DNA of 64,000 nt. Source: Acanthacorydalis orientalis. Its lineage: Eukaryota; Arthropoda; Insecta; Megaloptera; Corydalidae. A model generated the notes under the pieces. That model worked only from the letters and a program-made list of their open reading frames with translations. It was not told where the DNA came from and searched no databases. How positions within the stretch are numbered: position 1 is the stretch's first letter; each line of letters begins with the position of its first letter. Positions 50,353 to 63,099 of the stretch are shown in pieces. The stretch spans positions 29,413,501 through 29,477,500 of the forward strand of contig CM068317.1 of NCBI GenBank assembly GCA_034766995.1. The letters are read 5' to 3'. A program made the position numbers and the translations under genes.

Positions 50353-52529
50353 CTTGTCGTAAAAAATCAATTTATGAATACATTTTAGTACTACTAGAAT
50401 TTTTCTATTATCTACAAAAAAAACTAGAAAAAATCCATCATCATAGCTCATAAAAAAATATAACTTATAGAAATGTAATCTATAGTGTTTCTGAATTATA
50501 TTGTCTAATGTAAAAAAAATTGATTTTTAAAATACTTTTTTTTGTCTTAAATAACAGGAGGGAGTAACTTCTTCGATAATAAGAGACACATATAATACTT
50601 TTCATACATTTTTGAATGTTCAAGAGCCTCACCTCATTCGTCCCGAATTTGTTTTATTGCATTCAGCAAGTCTTAATTAATAAAATTGTTTAGTTTCATA
50701 TCTTTTTTAAGGATTGCCATAACCGTAGAGCCACCTTAATTAACTTTTTTACATATTCTGATTATTCCAAAAGAGAAAAGAAAATATATATAAAAATTCA
50801 TGTGTAAAAATTCTCAACCGTTTCAAAAAAGAACTATTTGTAATCGCTTAAAAATGTCTCAGTAGTTACATCCCAAACTTTTTTAATACAAGATTATATT
50901 ATTTCATGAACATTCATTTTACATTAAACGCACGCAATACGGAACAAATACAAAACTTGTACATTTTGTATTCAACGAACATTTGAAACTTGATAGCTAT
51001 AGTAATACATTAAATATGCTTCGATGGGCTAGTGTAGAAACTAATAAAACTCTTGGCGAACTCTATTAATCTTCTGTTAAAGAAAATGCTATTATAAATA
51101 TTCTTCTTTACTTATTGACAAAATTACCTTATATAAAAATCAAATGTTACATCTTTAAATACCTTTTATGAAATATTTAAAAAAAAATGAGACTAAAATT
51201 GAAAAACAAACTTCGAAAAAAATAACTGATCTTAAAACTTGTGTGAAAAATTATGATTTTATTTTGAATATTTTTCATAATAGAGTTATTCACTTTTTAT
51301 CCGTATAGACACATATCAGTAATTAAATTTCAGTCAACGAATCGTTTTTGTTCAAAAAAAATCGTTTGTGTTCTGTGTTAAAATGAAAGGTTTTGCTTTC
51401 TTTATTCATTAAAAATTAAAAGTGTGTTTGTATTGTATGTTATTTACTTGAGATCTTACTTATGACATAATTCGTTTTTGATTTCCTTTCGGAGCACTGA
51501 TTTTTTATGAAAAAGGTTGACTTTATTGTATAAATGTTCTTATTAAGGTACCAAGCCTTACATATTTTTCACAAAAAAAAATAATATTTACATATGAATA
51601 TCACCCTACCCTTAGTTTTAACTATACAGTACCAGAGCATTCTGTTAACATTTATTTACCATATTCATAAAAAGATGTATTAAAAACTATTTCGCACATA
51701 ATTCAAAGTCATAATTATGTACATTAATGAAAATAGTGTTAATATCTCATAATAATTATCGACAAGTTTTAAAAAATTAAATAAACGTTTAATAAACTAG
51801 ATAATGGGTCATAGAAGGTTATAACAGTTAAATTTCTGATAATTTTGAAATATTTTGAGCATGACTACACACATTGTTATTATATATTCATGAAAATGAT
51901 GTAAATAATAATGTATTAATTGAATAAATAAACACGACTCAATTGTATATTTTTAAATTACGAAACTATTCTTTGAATATCATATTAGACTATATATATT
52001 ACCAATTATGAGAAATAATTAAAAATATAACAAACAAATATGTACAAATTTCAATTTGCAATAAAAAACTCTAAATCGCCTTAAAAATAAATAGGTATCT
52101 TAAAAAATGCAGTAAGTAATACTATTTTTTGTAAAAGTACACAAATCTTCATATAGTTGATTATAAGAATTTAGATCTACAATGTAGATTATTTATTGAA
52201 TATAAGAAACGCTATTAGAAGCTTTTTAAATTTACTAATTTTATAAAAGAGGGAAACAAATTAATAAAAAAGAATAAATGAATGACTAAAAAGTGAAAAC
52301 ATCCTTAATAGCATATCAAACTTGTATATTAATGTTTAATTAAGAAATATGAACAATAATTTTTAATAAATTATAAATAATTTTATTTATTAATCGATAG
52401 AAAAACATAAAAAAATTTTTTTTTTCTATATTACTGTCGTGTGTTTGAGGTTTGTTGCCTGAAAACTGTTAAGTAATTCTTATTATAATATTTTTATAAA
52501 ATAAATTTAAAGTCCTATAATTCAGTTCG
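50351..52529. other. AT-rich stretch, nothing recognised
   Basis: No open frame with a domain, RNA gene or repeat boundary is visible. Confidence 0.4.
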
Positions 52530-52962
52530 AACACTGACTAAATTCGCTTTCAGAGATAAAGTATTTTCTCATCTCACAAACCACAAATAAAAATTCTGAT
52601 CAATAATGTTCAATAAACGGATTCATTAATCATTTGTGATTGTCACTTTTGCACATTTAGATGGGTATCACCCTCAAAGCGGTCAAGTATAGAAAAATTG
52701 TACATAAATCGCTTGTGTTCTCTATTGAAGTGAACCTTTTTTTACTTCATTAAAAATTAAATAATAATTTTTCAAGTAAATGAAGTTTTATTCGTACATC
52801 AAGCTTTTTCTGAATTTTAGCGTCTGAATGTGATGTCAACGCTACGAAATATACTTAAACAATAATCAAAAATAATTTATTGAGTATTATTAATCAGAAG
52901 TCTTTTGTAGTTTGTGTGGGGTGAAAATAAAATCATTTATAAAAGTAAATTTAGCCAGAGAC
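52530..52962. repeat. Foldback repeat family, copy H
   Basis: The left arm starts ACACTGACTAAATTCGCTTT at 52530, then CATCTCACAAACCACAAATA, TTCTGATCAATAATGTTC, TTTGTGATTGTCACTTTTGC and CAAAGCGGTCAAGTA. The right arm has AATTTATTGAGTATTATTAA, TTTTGTAGTTTGTGTGGG and GTAAATTTAGCCAGAG. The centre is longer than in copy D. Confidence 0.7.
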
Positions 52963-55199
52963 GCAGAAATGTATCTCAACAGAAATAAAATAGATATAAA
53001 ATAGAAATATGACAGAGATACAAATTATTTATTTATTTGAATATTGATAAACTTTTAAAAGAATAAAATATAGCGAATATTAATATCTGTTACATGAATT
53101 CTTAAAATTTACTAGCATTGTACTAAATCAACAAAAAAGATGCACCAATATTATGATTTTTTTTGTGAATGGGGTAGTCGAGGCAGAGATCACTAAAAAT
53201 ATTAACCACGTGAATAAAATGTCACAAATACGCGAGAAAAACTATTCTGTCATTTACTTCACATCAAATTGAGTGATATGAAACAGGTTATTAAATCCTA
53301 GATAATATATAAATTACTTTCAGTAATCAATTCAATGTCAATTTGTGTCGACTTTCTCGGGTTCATTCGATACAAAAACAAATTAAGGAGTAATTGATGA
53401 TCCTTAAATTAGAAATTTAATAAAAGAACTTATATTGATGTAAATATGACTATTTGAGAAAATCATTTTGGATCGAACACAAAAAAAAAACTAGCAGACG
53501 GCTTTCTTATGTAATAACAAAGTCTTAACTGCCAATATTTTAGAAAATTTACACATATTATTATGTAATACGATAGTAAAATTTTATATTCTTTTTCGTA
53601 TCTGATTACCTTAAAAAATTTAGGTGTAGTAAATGAAAAAGACCCTCAAAGATATGTGGGTAAATAGAATAAAAATATTATGGGTATTAGTTTTTGACTC
53701 ATAAAAGAAAAACTACAGTACAAAATTCAGTTTTAAAAATCTATGTTAAAATGTTAAAAGAAGATCGGAATAATAAATAATTTATATATACATATATATA
53801 TAAATTCATAAATAATTATTAGTTTTTGCTATTAATTATATTTTCATTTTAAAGTATAATTTTTTGTATGTTTTGATTTTTAATTGTTCATTTTTTAATT
53901 AATTAAAAATGAAATTATTGTTCAATTATTTCATTTTTAATTGCAAAAAAAACTGTATAGCAAGCAAAAAATAATCTCATGCTCAGATTCAGCATATCAA
54001 AATTAATAAAATAATGGAAAACTTTTTTCAGATAACAAAAATAGTATACATTTTCAGGACAATGTACATAATAATTTAATATTTTCTACAACACTTATTT
54101 ATTAAACTTATATATAATTAAATATTTAAGACATACTTAAACAATTATATAAATTTTAATTATAAAAGTGAAAATAATTAAAAGTAAATCGAGATAAAAC
54201 TTTTACATGGAATTGTATACACAGATAAAAAATGTTATTTCAATATGCGACACAAAATTATGTTGATATCATCAAAAATATATATCTAACTCGAAATGTA
54301 ACAAAGTATACAGCAAAAGTTATCAAATTTTCATGTATTCCAATTTACGTATGTTTCCCATGTACTAAAATATAATTTCTCTCCGTATGAATATTTATTT
54401 CATCATTTCCAGTTACTTGTGTTCAGATAATGATCTTCAATAAAACGATAAATTTAAAAACAGTACATGAATACATGAATAAGTTTGCATGTCGACTAAA
54501 CTCTGAATTAAAATGAAAATAGATGGTTCTTGAAATATATATATATATATATATATAATATTCTTGTATAACAAATAAAACAGGAATGACACAAAAAACC
54601 CTATTATCACAAACACGTATGTTTCATTTGGAAATCCATAAGTCAATGACCGAATGGCCAACCACCTCATATGAGGGTACTGTATGAATTCATTAACAAT
54701 TTATGTCTTGACTTATCGAGGTCAATTTAGACAGCATATTATTAGTATTTCTCACTATTTTTACAAATTTCGTATATTAAATTACTGTTAAACGTATTGA
54801 AAATTATTGCTGAATTACAGTTGTTAATATTTATATAAAAATAGTATTGTTATATTTTAGTTTATTGCTATTCAAAATGAAATTATATAATTATTTCAAT
54901 GATATTTATTTGTAAGAAATATTTACAAAAAATATAATATTAAAATACCATTGGCCATCAGAATTATCTTATCTTAGATCTGATATCTATAAAGTTTATT
55001 ACTGCACTTACAATATCAGTATTTTTTATCACACTCTACCTGTTTTGTTTATCAAATATGTATAATAATTAGTATAAATTTCAAAATACTATTTAAAAGT
55101 AATCAAATATGAGTTTATTTGGTTACTTTTAGGCAGCATTTCTAAAATTTATAAGAATTCTTGTAAGAGTGTACAGCTGACAAATAAATCATTCAATTC
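52963..55199. other. AT-rich stretch, nothing recognised
   Basis: A short (TA)n tract at 54535-54556 is the only feature. Open frames here are AT-rich noise. Confidence 0.4.
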
Positions 55200-55412
55200 A
55201 AAAATAATGTTATGATTTTTCCCATCCCATAAACCGTAGATTTTTCTATAATTTGGAATATCATCACCATCTAAATGCGCATAGTCATGTATCAAAAAAT
55301 GAATAGCCAATAATCATTTATTGAATAATTTTTATCAGAAGTTTGTGTAGTTTGTGGAATAAGAAAAAAATTAATTTGTGAAAATGAATTTAGTCACAGT
55401 GGCAGAAATGTG
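55200..55412. repeat. Foldback repeat family, copy I
   Basis: Mainly the right arm: CATCACCATCTAAATGCGCA, CAATAATCATTTATTGAATA, TTTTATCAGAAGTTTGTG, TAGTTTGTGGAATAAG and GAATTTAGTCACAGTGGC at the outer end. The left arm is reduced to CATAAACCGTAGATTTTTCT. Confidence 0.6.
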
Positions 55413-56059
55413 TAGTGTAATAGAAGTTTAAGAATAACTTTTGTGAAAACAATCATGATCAATATTTAAAATTTTATAGGAAATACGTACGCGATATTTT
55501 ATACTTTTGAAAAGTATAGTTCATTAAAATGTGAACGCCTTTATTGCACAATGTGTTTATTTTGTCACTAACTTGTTGCACATTACTTCTGTTCTCTCGT
55601 TTCATTTATATCACACCCCTTTCATATAGAAATTTTAACATTTTTTAAAATCTATCATGTACCAACGTTAAGATAATCAGAAAAAAATTAATATCTATAA
55701 TAATTACAATAATGAATTCGATATTAATTACTATAATTTATCGTTCATATTTTTCCTCCTGGTTACTAGTAATTTAAAAGTCATATCATTTTCTTCGAGA
55801 AATTCTATGAAATTAAAATATAAACAATTACGATAATAATTTTTTGTAAATTTAATAGATTTTTCAAGACTTCTTTGCATCTTCCATGCTTTAAACTGTT
55901 AAAAAATGCTTTTTAACTCTAAATTAATGTTGTGAGTTTTTAACAGCACTAAGCATTTTGTTTTGCTGTTTTACTATTTTCCTCTTTTAAACCTTTCTGA
56001 AATATTCAATGATTTTCTCTTTTACAAATTTATATTTCAGCCACACTAAAAACTACAGA

Positions 56060-56250
56060 CATTTTTCCATTCCTTTAGCGCTCTAAGGAAGGTGACACTA
56101 CCATCGAAATGTGCATAAGCAGCAATCAATCATAATCAATAATTCATTGCTGAACCTTTTTAATGATTTTTTTAACAACAAACATTTTTTGTTGTGGGAT
56201 GAATGAAAAATGTTTTTTTGAAAATGAATTTAACTACAATAACAGAACTA
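56060..56250. repeat. Foldback repeat family, copy J (right arm)
   Basis: CTTTAGCGCTCTAAGGAAG, CTACCATCGAAATGTGCATA, AGCAGCAATCAATCATAATC, ATTCATTGCTGAACC, TTTGTTGTGGGATGAATG and GAAAATGAATTTAACTACAA in family order. A facing arm is not clear. Confidence 0.6.
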
Positions 56251-56323
56251 GATTCTTTCTCTTTAATTATTTTATTATATTCAAGTTTTATTTTATTGCC
56301 TTGTGAATATACCAAAGATTTTT

Positions 56324-56379
56324 CTGCTACGTTTTGTAACGTAGCAGATAATGAGAACGGTTTGTACCGATCTCATTAT
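56324..56379. repeat. Two back-to-back hairpins with TTGT loops
   Basis: Hairpin 1: CTGCTACGTT (56324-56333), loop TTGT, AACGTAGCAG (56338-56347), perfect over 10 bp. Hairpin 2 starts at the next base: ATAATGAGA, an A-A mismatch, CGGT, loop TTGT (56362-56365), ACCG, ATAATGAGA inverted to 56379, 13 pairs in total. The two stems are unrelated in sequence but share the loop and have no spacer. Confidence 0.9.
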
Positions 56380-56462
56380 CCGTGTCTTCCGTCCAAAACA
56401 AATATATATTTTTTTTATTCTTATTGCAATTTGTTAACTAATAATAGTAATTTATTTGGACA

Positions 56463-56505
56463 GATCAACGGGCGCTAATGATCTTAGCTGTCGGCGCACC
56501 CTTAA
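56463..56505. mobile_element. Possible 3' tail of a retroelement
   Basis: GGGCGCTAATGATC followed by TTAGCTGTCGGCGCACCC forms a loose stem (GGGCGC with GCGC-CCC). The GGGCGCTAATGA-TTAGCTGTCGGCGC pattern resembles 3' ends of LINE/SINE-type elements, and short TATC repeats follow. This is pattern recall without a body of the element, so it is weak. Confidence 0.3.
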
Positions 56506-57512
56506 ATCTCAAATATCTATCTATCTTAAGCAGATCATAATAACTAAACAAGGTTATACAATGACACTAGAAAATTTAAAGGGAGATGAAAGTATAAATG
56601 AATGTAGCAAGAAGTCGATGATGATATAGATAATGTAATTAAATCTGATTATGAATAAAAAAATGAACAGTGTGAATTAATTACAATGAAGATCTGAATT
56701 CAGAAAGTGATTACTGGAGAGAAATTGCTTTAAATATGAAAGTAGAGATCGGAATCAAATGTTCGAAAAAGATACCATTTACATAATACTAAGACTCTCA
56801 ACTCTACGTGGTTGGACTCGTTGGTTTGGAAATAAACCCAACGCTGACTAGGTCTCGAATTTATTATTTGACAACAAATATTAATCGCTTTAGTACAAAA
56901 ATTAGTTTCCAAATGCAAGCTAAGACTCGTCGATAACAAATGAAGTAGAACAAAAACTATATATGAAAAAATATTTTTTCTACACAGCTAGAAGAAAAGA
57001 AACTGTTGTTTCTCGATACTTGTTGTTGAGTTTAAAACTAATTGCATTTTTCATTTATGATATCAGAAACTGGAACAAGAACAAAATTTCAGATCACTGC
57101 TTTTATGTGGTATGAAATTGTATTAGTTTAAAAATGCAATTAAATGGTAATGGCTAACCTAAATACTAACAAAGAAAAGAACTATGGAAAATTCCATTAA
57201 CAAATAAAAAAATAGTTAAAAAAAAACAATTTATAATGACAACAATTTTCAAAAAAATTCATTTCGAAGTTTTTAAAACAATTCATTAGATTATGCATGT
57301 CGATAAGAATCAGCTTGTTTTTCGAACGTATATGTTTTAACATACAAATTTTCATTTGACTTCTCATTGCAAAAGTACAATAATTACTACATGTAACGCC
57401 CTACGTGCAATGGTGCATTAGCTCCTGATGATGGTGCGCAATTCGCGTGTAGCATTTTCCTCAAGGCCAATGATAATCCATCACAATTCTGTTATCGTTG
57501 GCGTTTATATAA
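56506..57512. other. Stretch with no supportable gene
   Basis: A short open segment EDLNSESDYWREIALNMK at about 56680-56745 is flanked by stops and matches nothing I recognise. Confidence 0.4.
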
Positions 57513-57681
<169 letters not shown>

Positions 57682-58660
57682 GCACGGCACTGTGAAAGTT
57701 ATATAGCGTGTGTGAAATGACGAGGGTTTTAATTATTGACGAGTATTATTTTAGTACACCGTACAAACTTGTTTCTTCAAGTGGTATAAAATTTCGTTGA
57801 ATTTTATTTCATTTCCTTCAGTAGTATTTTTCCACTATGATTCATCAATACATTTTATAAATACAATATACATTTATAAAAGTATATCAATGCGTACAAA
57901 ATTAATTACTTTTTATTGATTTTTTAGACAAATAAAAAAAACACACTTTAGACAACACGAAAAGCGAACACATGATATCTAACAATTTATTTTGTTTTTT
58001 AATTATAAAAGACCTTAAATTGATATGTTATTTTAATTTACAAATACATTCTCAATCGTATTCAAAATCATCAATTAAACTGTGTATTTAAACATGTCCA
58101 TATTTTGTTGGAATGTTTTTGACAAGCTATCAAATTAGACATTGTAATAAACTGAAATGTAAAGTAATTTATTACAATTTCAATACAGGTACAGTATATA
58201 TTTTTGAAGTGTATACCGATTTTTTAATTAACAAAAAACATAAATTATCCTGAAATAATACTAAATGAAATATAAAACTGTGCATTTGCTATTAAGTTAC
58301 TAAATCTAACACACTTTCAAAATATTTTTACTGTTTATATACAAATTGAAATCATAGCAAAATTCAAAATTAAATAAGAGTAAAATGAATATTTTATAAA
58401 TAAATACAAACATATTTCATAAATAAGAAGTTAATTATATTTAAATAATTATTCTTTTTTAAAAAAAAGTTCACCTTTCACAGATTAAATGCATTTCAAA
58501 CATATATATATATATGTCAACCATCAATCATTGTAATCCAAGTTTTTAAATTTAATTTTATATAAAAGAACTATTAATATTTTCAACGATTATAGATCTT
58601 TGGATAACTTTGTTACAACTATAAAAACTAAAATGTATTTAAAAAATTCATATTAATATT
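57682..58660. other. AT-rich stretch, nothing recognised
   Basis: No gene or repeat beyond a minor (TA)n tract at 58502-58513. Confidence 0.4.
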
Positions 58661-58669
58661 ATTTCGTTC

Positions 58670-58900
58670 CGCGTAACCCTCTTTACAGGAAACGAAATTG
58701 CGTGCACGGGTAGTATAAAAGTCCGGATGTTATAACAACCCCCCAATGGTCAAACGGTCAATCCTCAACGAAGTACATGGTGCCGAGACGTCTGCAAAGG
58801 TGAACGTACTGTTAAGATTAGACGAGGTACAGTTGAGTCAGTAAAAAAGATTTAGATCAAGATTATAAAGACATGCGAAAGGGCTGTGACCAGTCAATTT
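58670..58900 (+). promoter_or_regulatory. TATA-containing, LTR- or promoter-like block
   Basis: A GC-richer island with TATAAAA at 58714-58720 (GGGTAGTATAAAAGTCCGG), followed at about 58778 by TGGTGCCGAGACG, which looks like an LTR-retrotransposon primer-binding site (TGG then a tRNA 3'-end complement). A CGCG-containing segment lies upstream. No LTR pair, gag or pol is visible, so it could be a relic LTR plus leader or an unrelated promoter. Confidence 0.3.
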
Positions 58901-59254
58901 AGTTATATATATAATGTTATATGAAAAACCATGTTGTTTGATAAATGTTCATTTAGAAAATTCGCAAATAAAACCATTATGATTGAAATTCAAATGTCAA
59001 CACTGACGCAGTGTTGAACAAAGTTACAAGTGGAAATCAGAATATTTATTTTTATGGAATGGAGAAATGTAAGATAATATTTTGAAAACTTGATAGATAA
59101 TTACATTGTTATTTCTCAGTTTAGAATTTTATACTTTAACAATAATATCTGTAAATATTTAACTTGTAAATAAATTTAATCACAATTATTATATATAAAT
59201 ATAATTTTGATCAGAAAAATATCGAAATCTCATTATCGAATAATAAATTAAAGA

Positions 59255-59258
<4 letters not shown>

Positions 59259-59302
<44 letters not shown>
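59259..59302. repeat. (TA)n microsatellite
   Basis: About 21 uninterrupted TA units. Confidence 0.95.
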
Positions 59303-59308
<6 letters not shown>

Positions 59309-59604
59309 CAAACATTTTTAGAGTTATTTCTACATTGTAAGCTTGTTTTTTTATAATTCTATAAATATTTAATTTTTACCTAGTAAATAATTAACCTTTT
59401 ATCAATTATCCGTTTTAATTATATACACTCAAACTACACACGGTTTTAAAACATTGACAAAAGAGAAAAATATTATTTTGTTTCACATTTACTAATTTAA
59501 CAATTACAATCATTTTACACAAAAAGATCTTATATTTGAATAAAAGCATCTAATGTAACTATATTTAACTCATTTCTACACACCAACATAAATATAAACA
59601 TATA

Positions 59605-59763
<159 letters not shown>

Positions 59764-59783
59764 TGGATGTGTAGGTACATATG

Positions 59784-61022
59784 TGTAACAAATTTATTTG
59801 TTACATCCGAATCAATGAAATTCCATTCTTCTTGTATAACAACTTTTAACTGTTCTTTGTTTCGAATGGTATGTTTTCTAATTCTTCTTCCTATTTTGTC
59901 TCACAAATGCTCTATTGGATTGATATCTGGTGATTGTGGGGATGTATGAAGTTATTTTGGTACATTATATATCAGCCATTCCTTGACCCGCACTGCGGTA
60001 TGCTTGGGATCGTTGTCTTGTTGGAAGATAAATGATTCCATAAGTTCGATTTTTTGGGCACTAGATATTAAATTTTCCTTCAATACATTCAAGTATACGT
60101 GTAGGTCAATTGTACCTTCAATAAATTTCAAATTGCCAACTCTTGAAGCACTCATAGACCCCTACACTAGAACATTACCTCCACCATGGTTTACAGTAGA
60201 ACACAAATTTTTAGTTTTTAGCTCTTCGTTTTTTCGTCCATACCATAATCCTTCCATTAAGCCAGAAACATTAAATTTTGACTCATTAGTGAACAGAACT
60301 GATTTCCAAAAGCATGGTGGCTTATTAACATGTGCCTTTGCAAATTCTAATCTTAGTATTTTATTTGTCTTACTAATGTAACGCTTTTTCCTGGGTACAC
60401 ATCCTTTAAACCCCGCTTTGCGTAATACATTTCATACTGTTTCTGATACAATTTCTATTCTGTATTCATTTTTTAGCATATTTGTGAGCTCAGGCGCAAT
60501 TGTTTTGAGATTTTCATGTATAGTTCTGAGGATAGCACGTCTGTGTATATTTCCTAATTTTTTTGGTCGACCAGAACGAAGTCTATTTTCAAATGTTTTT
60601 AGTTTCTTGTATTTATTTACTATATATATATTGTACTGTTGCATGTGACTGACAGTTTTTGCTATCTACCTCAAAGATTGTCCTTCAGATCTTAAACTAG
60701 TAAACTGATACCCTTCAGCACACTAACAACCGAACAAGTATCAGTAAAATAGGGATTTTCTCGACGACAAATAAGTAAATCCCATAAAATAATGCTGAGT
60801 GTATGAAAACTTTTTTGACTCCTGTTAGTAAGGTACCGTTGTTTAAATTAACATTAATTTTTAAATGACATATAAATATGGTTAATTTCATGATGTCTCA
60901 TTAATGTTACTTTAGGTTACAATCAATAATAAAAAGTTTAGAAAATTTAAACAATTCAGAATAAAATAAGCAAAAATATTTGTTACATCTAGCTGTATGG
61001 CGACTTTTTTGATCCAGTGTAT
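59784..61022 (-). mobile_element. Tc1-like DNA transposon, degenerate
   Basis: The minus strand carries almost the full length of a Tc1-like transposase. The right (5') end reads, on the minus strand, ACACTGGATCAAAAAAGTCG followed by GATGTAACAAATA. At the left, only the inner TGTAACAAAT part (59784-59793) is visible, immediately beside a compound (TA)n microsatellite, and the outer terminal repeat is missing. Another (TA)n block (61042-61080) lies just past the right end. Tc1 elements insert at TA, so insertion into a microsatellite is likely. Confidence 0.85.
59790..60745 (-). pseudogene. Tc1-like transposase with stops and frameshifts
   Basis: Order on the minus strand: the helix-turn-helix part (LRSEGQSLR, IAKTVSHMQQYNIYIVNKYK), the GRPKK AT-hook and second HTH (RRAILRTIHENLKTIAPELT), FTNESKFNVSG with the first catalytic-core region, GGNVLV and GSMSASRVGNLKFIEG, FIFQQDNDPKHTA with the second Asp, then [10 protein letters not shown] with the final acidic residue of D,D34E and [18 protein letters not shown] stop replaces the Trp after IEHL, another precedes GSMSAS, and several interrupt the N-terminus. 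A full Tc1 transposase is about 340 residues. No complete frame remains. Confidence 0.88.
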
Positions 61023-61041
61023 ACTTTTTTAACTCTCTCTC

Positions 61042-61050
61042 TCAATATAA

Positions 61051-61080
<30 letters not shown>
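61042..61080. repeat. (TA)n microsatellite
   Basis: TA units with one CATA interruption, next to the Tc1-like right end. Confidence 0.93.
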
Positions 61081-61081
<1 letters not shown>

Positions 61082-61481
61082 CTCAATTTAATATTTTTCA
61101 CAATATCGAAATTCAGTATTAAAACATTGTAAAAATTCAATGAACTATTATATAAAAATAGCCTTTAGATTTAATGACAATAGCTTAGCCATTTAAATAT
61201 GAAACAGTAATTTTTTTATGATTGAAATTCAAGACTATTTTGCATATTCTTTTACAGTTCTTTTTAGAACAAATATATATATATATATATATAAATGAAT
61301 GTGAATGAATATCAGTTTATAATTTTTAGCTTTCTATTATTTTTTACTAAATATACTTAGTTTTCCTGTTGCACGCTAATCTATATTTGTGAATATCGAA
61401 GGAAGTGTGTCTGGCAGTATGAGTATGAATGTAGAATGTATGTATCTCAAGTTAAATATGTAGGTATGTACGTGTGCGGAG

Positions 61482-61483
<2 letters not shown>

Positions 61484-61534
<51 letters not shown>
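61484..61534. repeat. (TA)n microsatellite
   Basis: About 24 uninterrupted TA units with GTAT and ACAT edges. Confidence 0.95.
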
Positions 61535-61547
<13 letters not shown>

Positions 61548-61559
61548 CAGACATACATA

Positions 61560-62555
61560 TACACACAAATTATGCCGTTCTAAAATATGCCCAGCAGGAG
61601 GATCTGTTAACTTGTAGTTAACTAAATGTCATATTTCATTAGTAAAGCAATTACTCTGAAATTTAATGTGATAGTTCTATATTGTGTTATAATGAAAGAC
61701 GAAAATGTGATCTAAATGAATTTTAGAATTGTTAGAACGTTTATCAAGTGTCTAATTGAAATCCACAAATTAATCACTTATTATTATCGATAATAAATTT
61801 CAATGTATAAAAAATCATATTAAAAAGTGTATTGTTCTTACAAAAGATCTATTTTTCATACACAATTTTCTCTTTACCTTCCACTTCAATATATTCTACA
61901 AATATTATAATGCAAGCTGGATATTATTAAATAGGTGCTTTAACGTCACACAATGCGGGTGCTATCTTGATTTTGCTGAAAATAATCGATCCCTGAACTG
62001 GGTTTATCTTATCCAAAACAAATATAACACATTTGTGTTTAAAAAATGTCATAATTTATATAATACGTTAACATTTTTGTTTATTTGGCAATATAATCAT
62101 AAATGTAATTATTGCTAACAGTTATTTGATAGTGTTTTTAATCTTTTTAAACATATTCGAGCCGTCCTTAAGTGGTAAATATATCAATGTTCTCTGGACT
62201 TTTACATATGATTACATTAATAACAAAATAAACAAACAGTGCTTTGCATAAAAAGTGTTTTTCTTGTCAATGAATAATTTGATATGTAATCAAAGAAACA
62301 GCAATATATCAAAATTATAATTAAAATATATCATGTGTCAGACATGTGTTTATAACCAAAAACTTTTAAAGTCGAATGTCAGTTCATAAAAGTTATATCA
62401 TTCAACATATACCAAAAGAATTACATATTCAATCAATTGTACTCACTTGCATCAATGGCAATAAATAATTTACTTCTAAATTTACATTTCTATCTAAATA
62501 TCAATAATTAAAATTGAAATTCAATCAATATTGATAAACATTCTGACAGACAAAA
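61560..62555. other. AT-rich stretch, nothing recognised
   Basis: No coding, RNA or repeat feature is visible between the last microsatellite and the CpG-rich island. Confidence 0.4.
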
Positions 62556-62559
62556 TACA

Positions 62560-63080
62560 GCATACAGGACTCACATGTTACGTTTCCATGTCAACAATGA
62601 ACTTTTGCCGCCTTGACACTCTAATTCACCGAAACGAAGCTCACACAATTGTACGTTTGAGTCGACACAATTCACGAATTCAAAGAAGACCGACAAGTAC
62701 AGAAAAAGATATCACCAAACCGTATCGTCAAAAAAAAACATCCGCTCGTTTGTTTGTTTATTGTTTACACAACTGACTCGATCAAGAAACAAACGCTTTA
62801 TGGTAGCAAAGGTAAACTGTTTCTATTCGTCCAGACATCAAATGTGTGTTAGAAACGACAACGTTGCTCGTAAACGAAAACAGAATACCGATTACTACGT
62901 TTCACACATAAATCTATTTGCGTTTCACACGCGTGTTCGTCTTGTTCGCGATGCACATGACATGCGCAGGTGAAATAATCACGTCATATCACAGTGTGCT
63001 ATGGAAACGTAAACGTTCTGTTTTACTCACACATGCGTGTATTACGATCGTACGTTTTCTTTTCGCGATTTAATTTAATG
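62560..63080. promoter_or_regulatory. CpG-rich, promoter-like island
   Basis: This segment of about 0.5 kb has dozens of CpG dinucleotides (for example CACACGCGTGTTCG, TTGTTCGCGATGC, ATTACGATCGTACG), while the surrounding 20 kb has very few. It contains a GACATGCGCAGG string resembling an NRF1 half site, a half CRE in ATCACGTCATATC, and no TATA box. The open frames of 70-81 codons here are arginine-rich and domain-free, consistent with CpG density rather than coding. It may be the promoter of a gene beyond the window or of CDKL. Confidence 0.45.
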
Positions 63081-63099
63081 CAAGAAAGTTCAGTATGCA

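Noticed and set aside
56203..56478. A 91-codon open frame with a hydrophobic stretch
   Set aside because: It runs through the end of a foldback copy and both hairpins, so it is better explained by those repeats; no domain is seen.
62531..62973. Arg/Thr-rich open frames in the CpG-rich island
   Set aside because: Length and composition follow from CpG density; there are no splice sites or domains to support coding.
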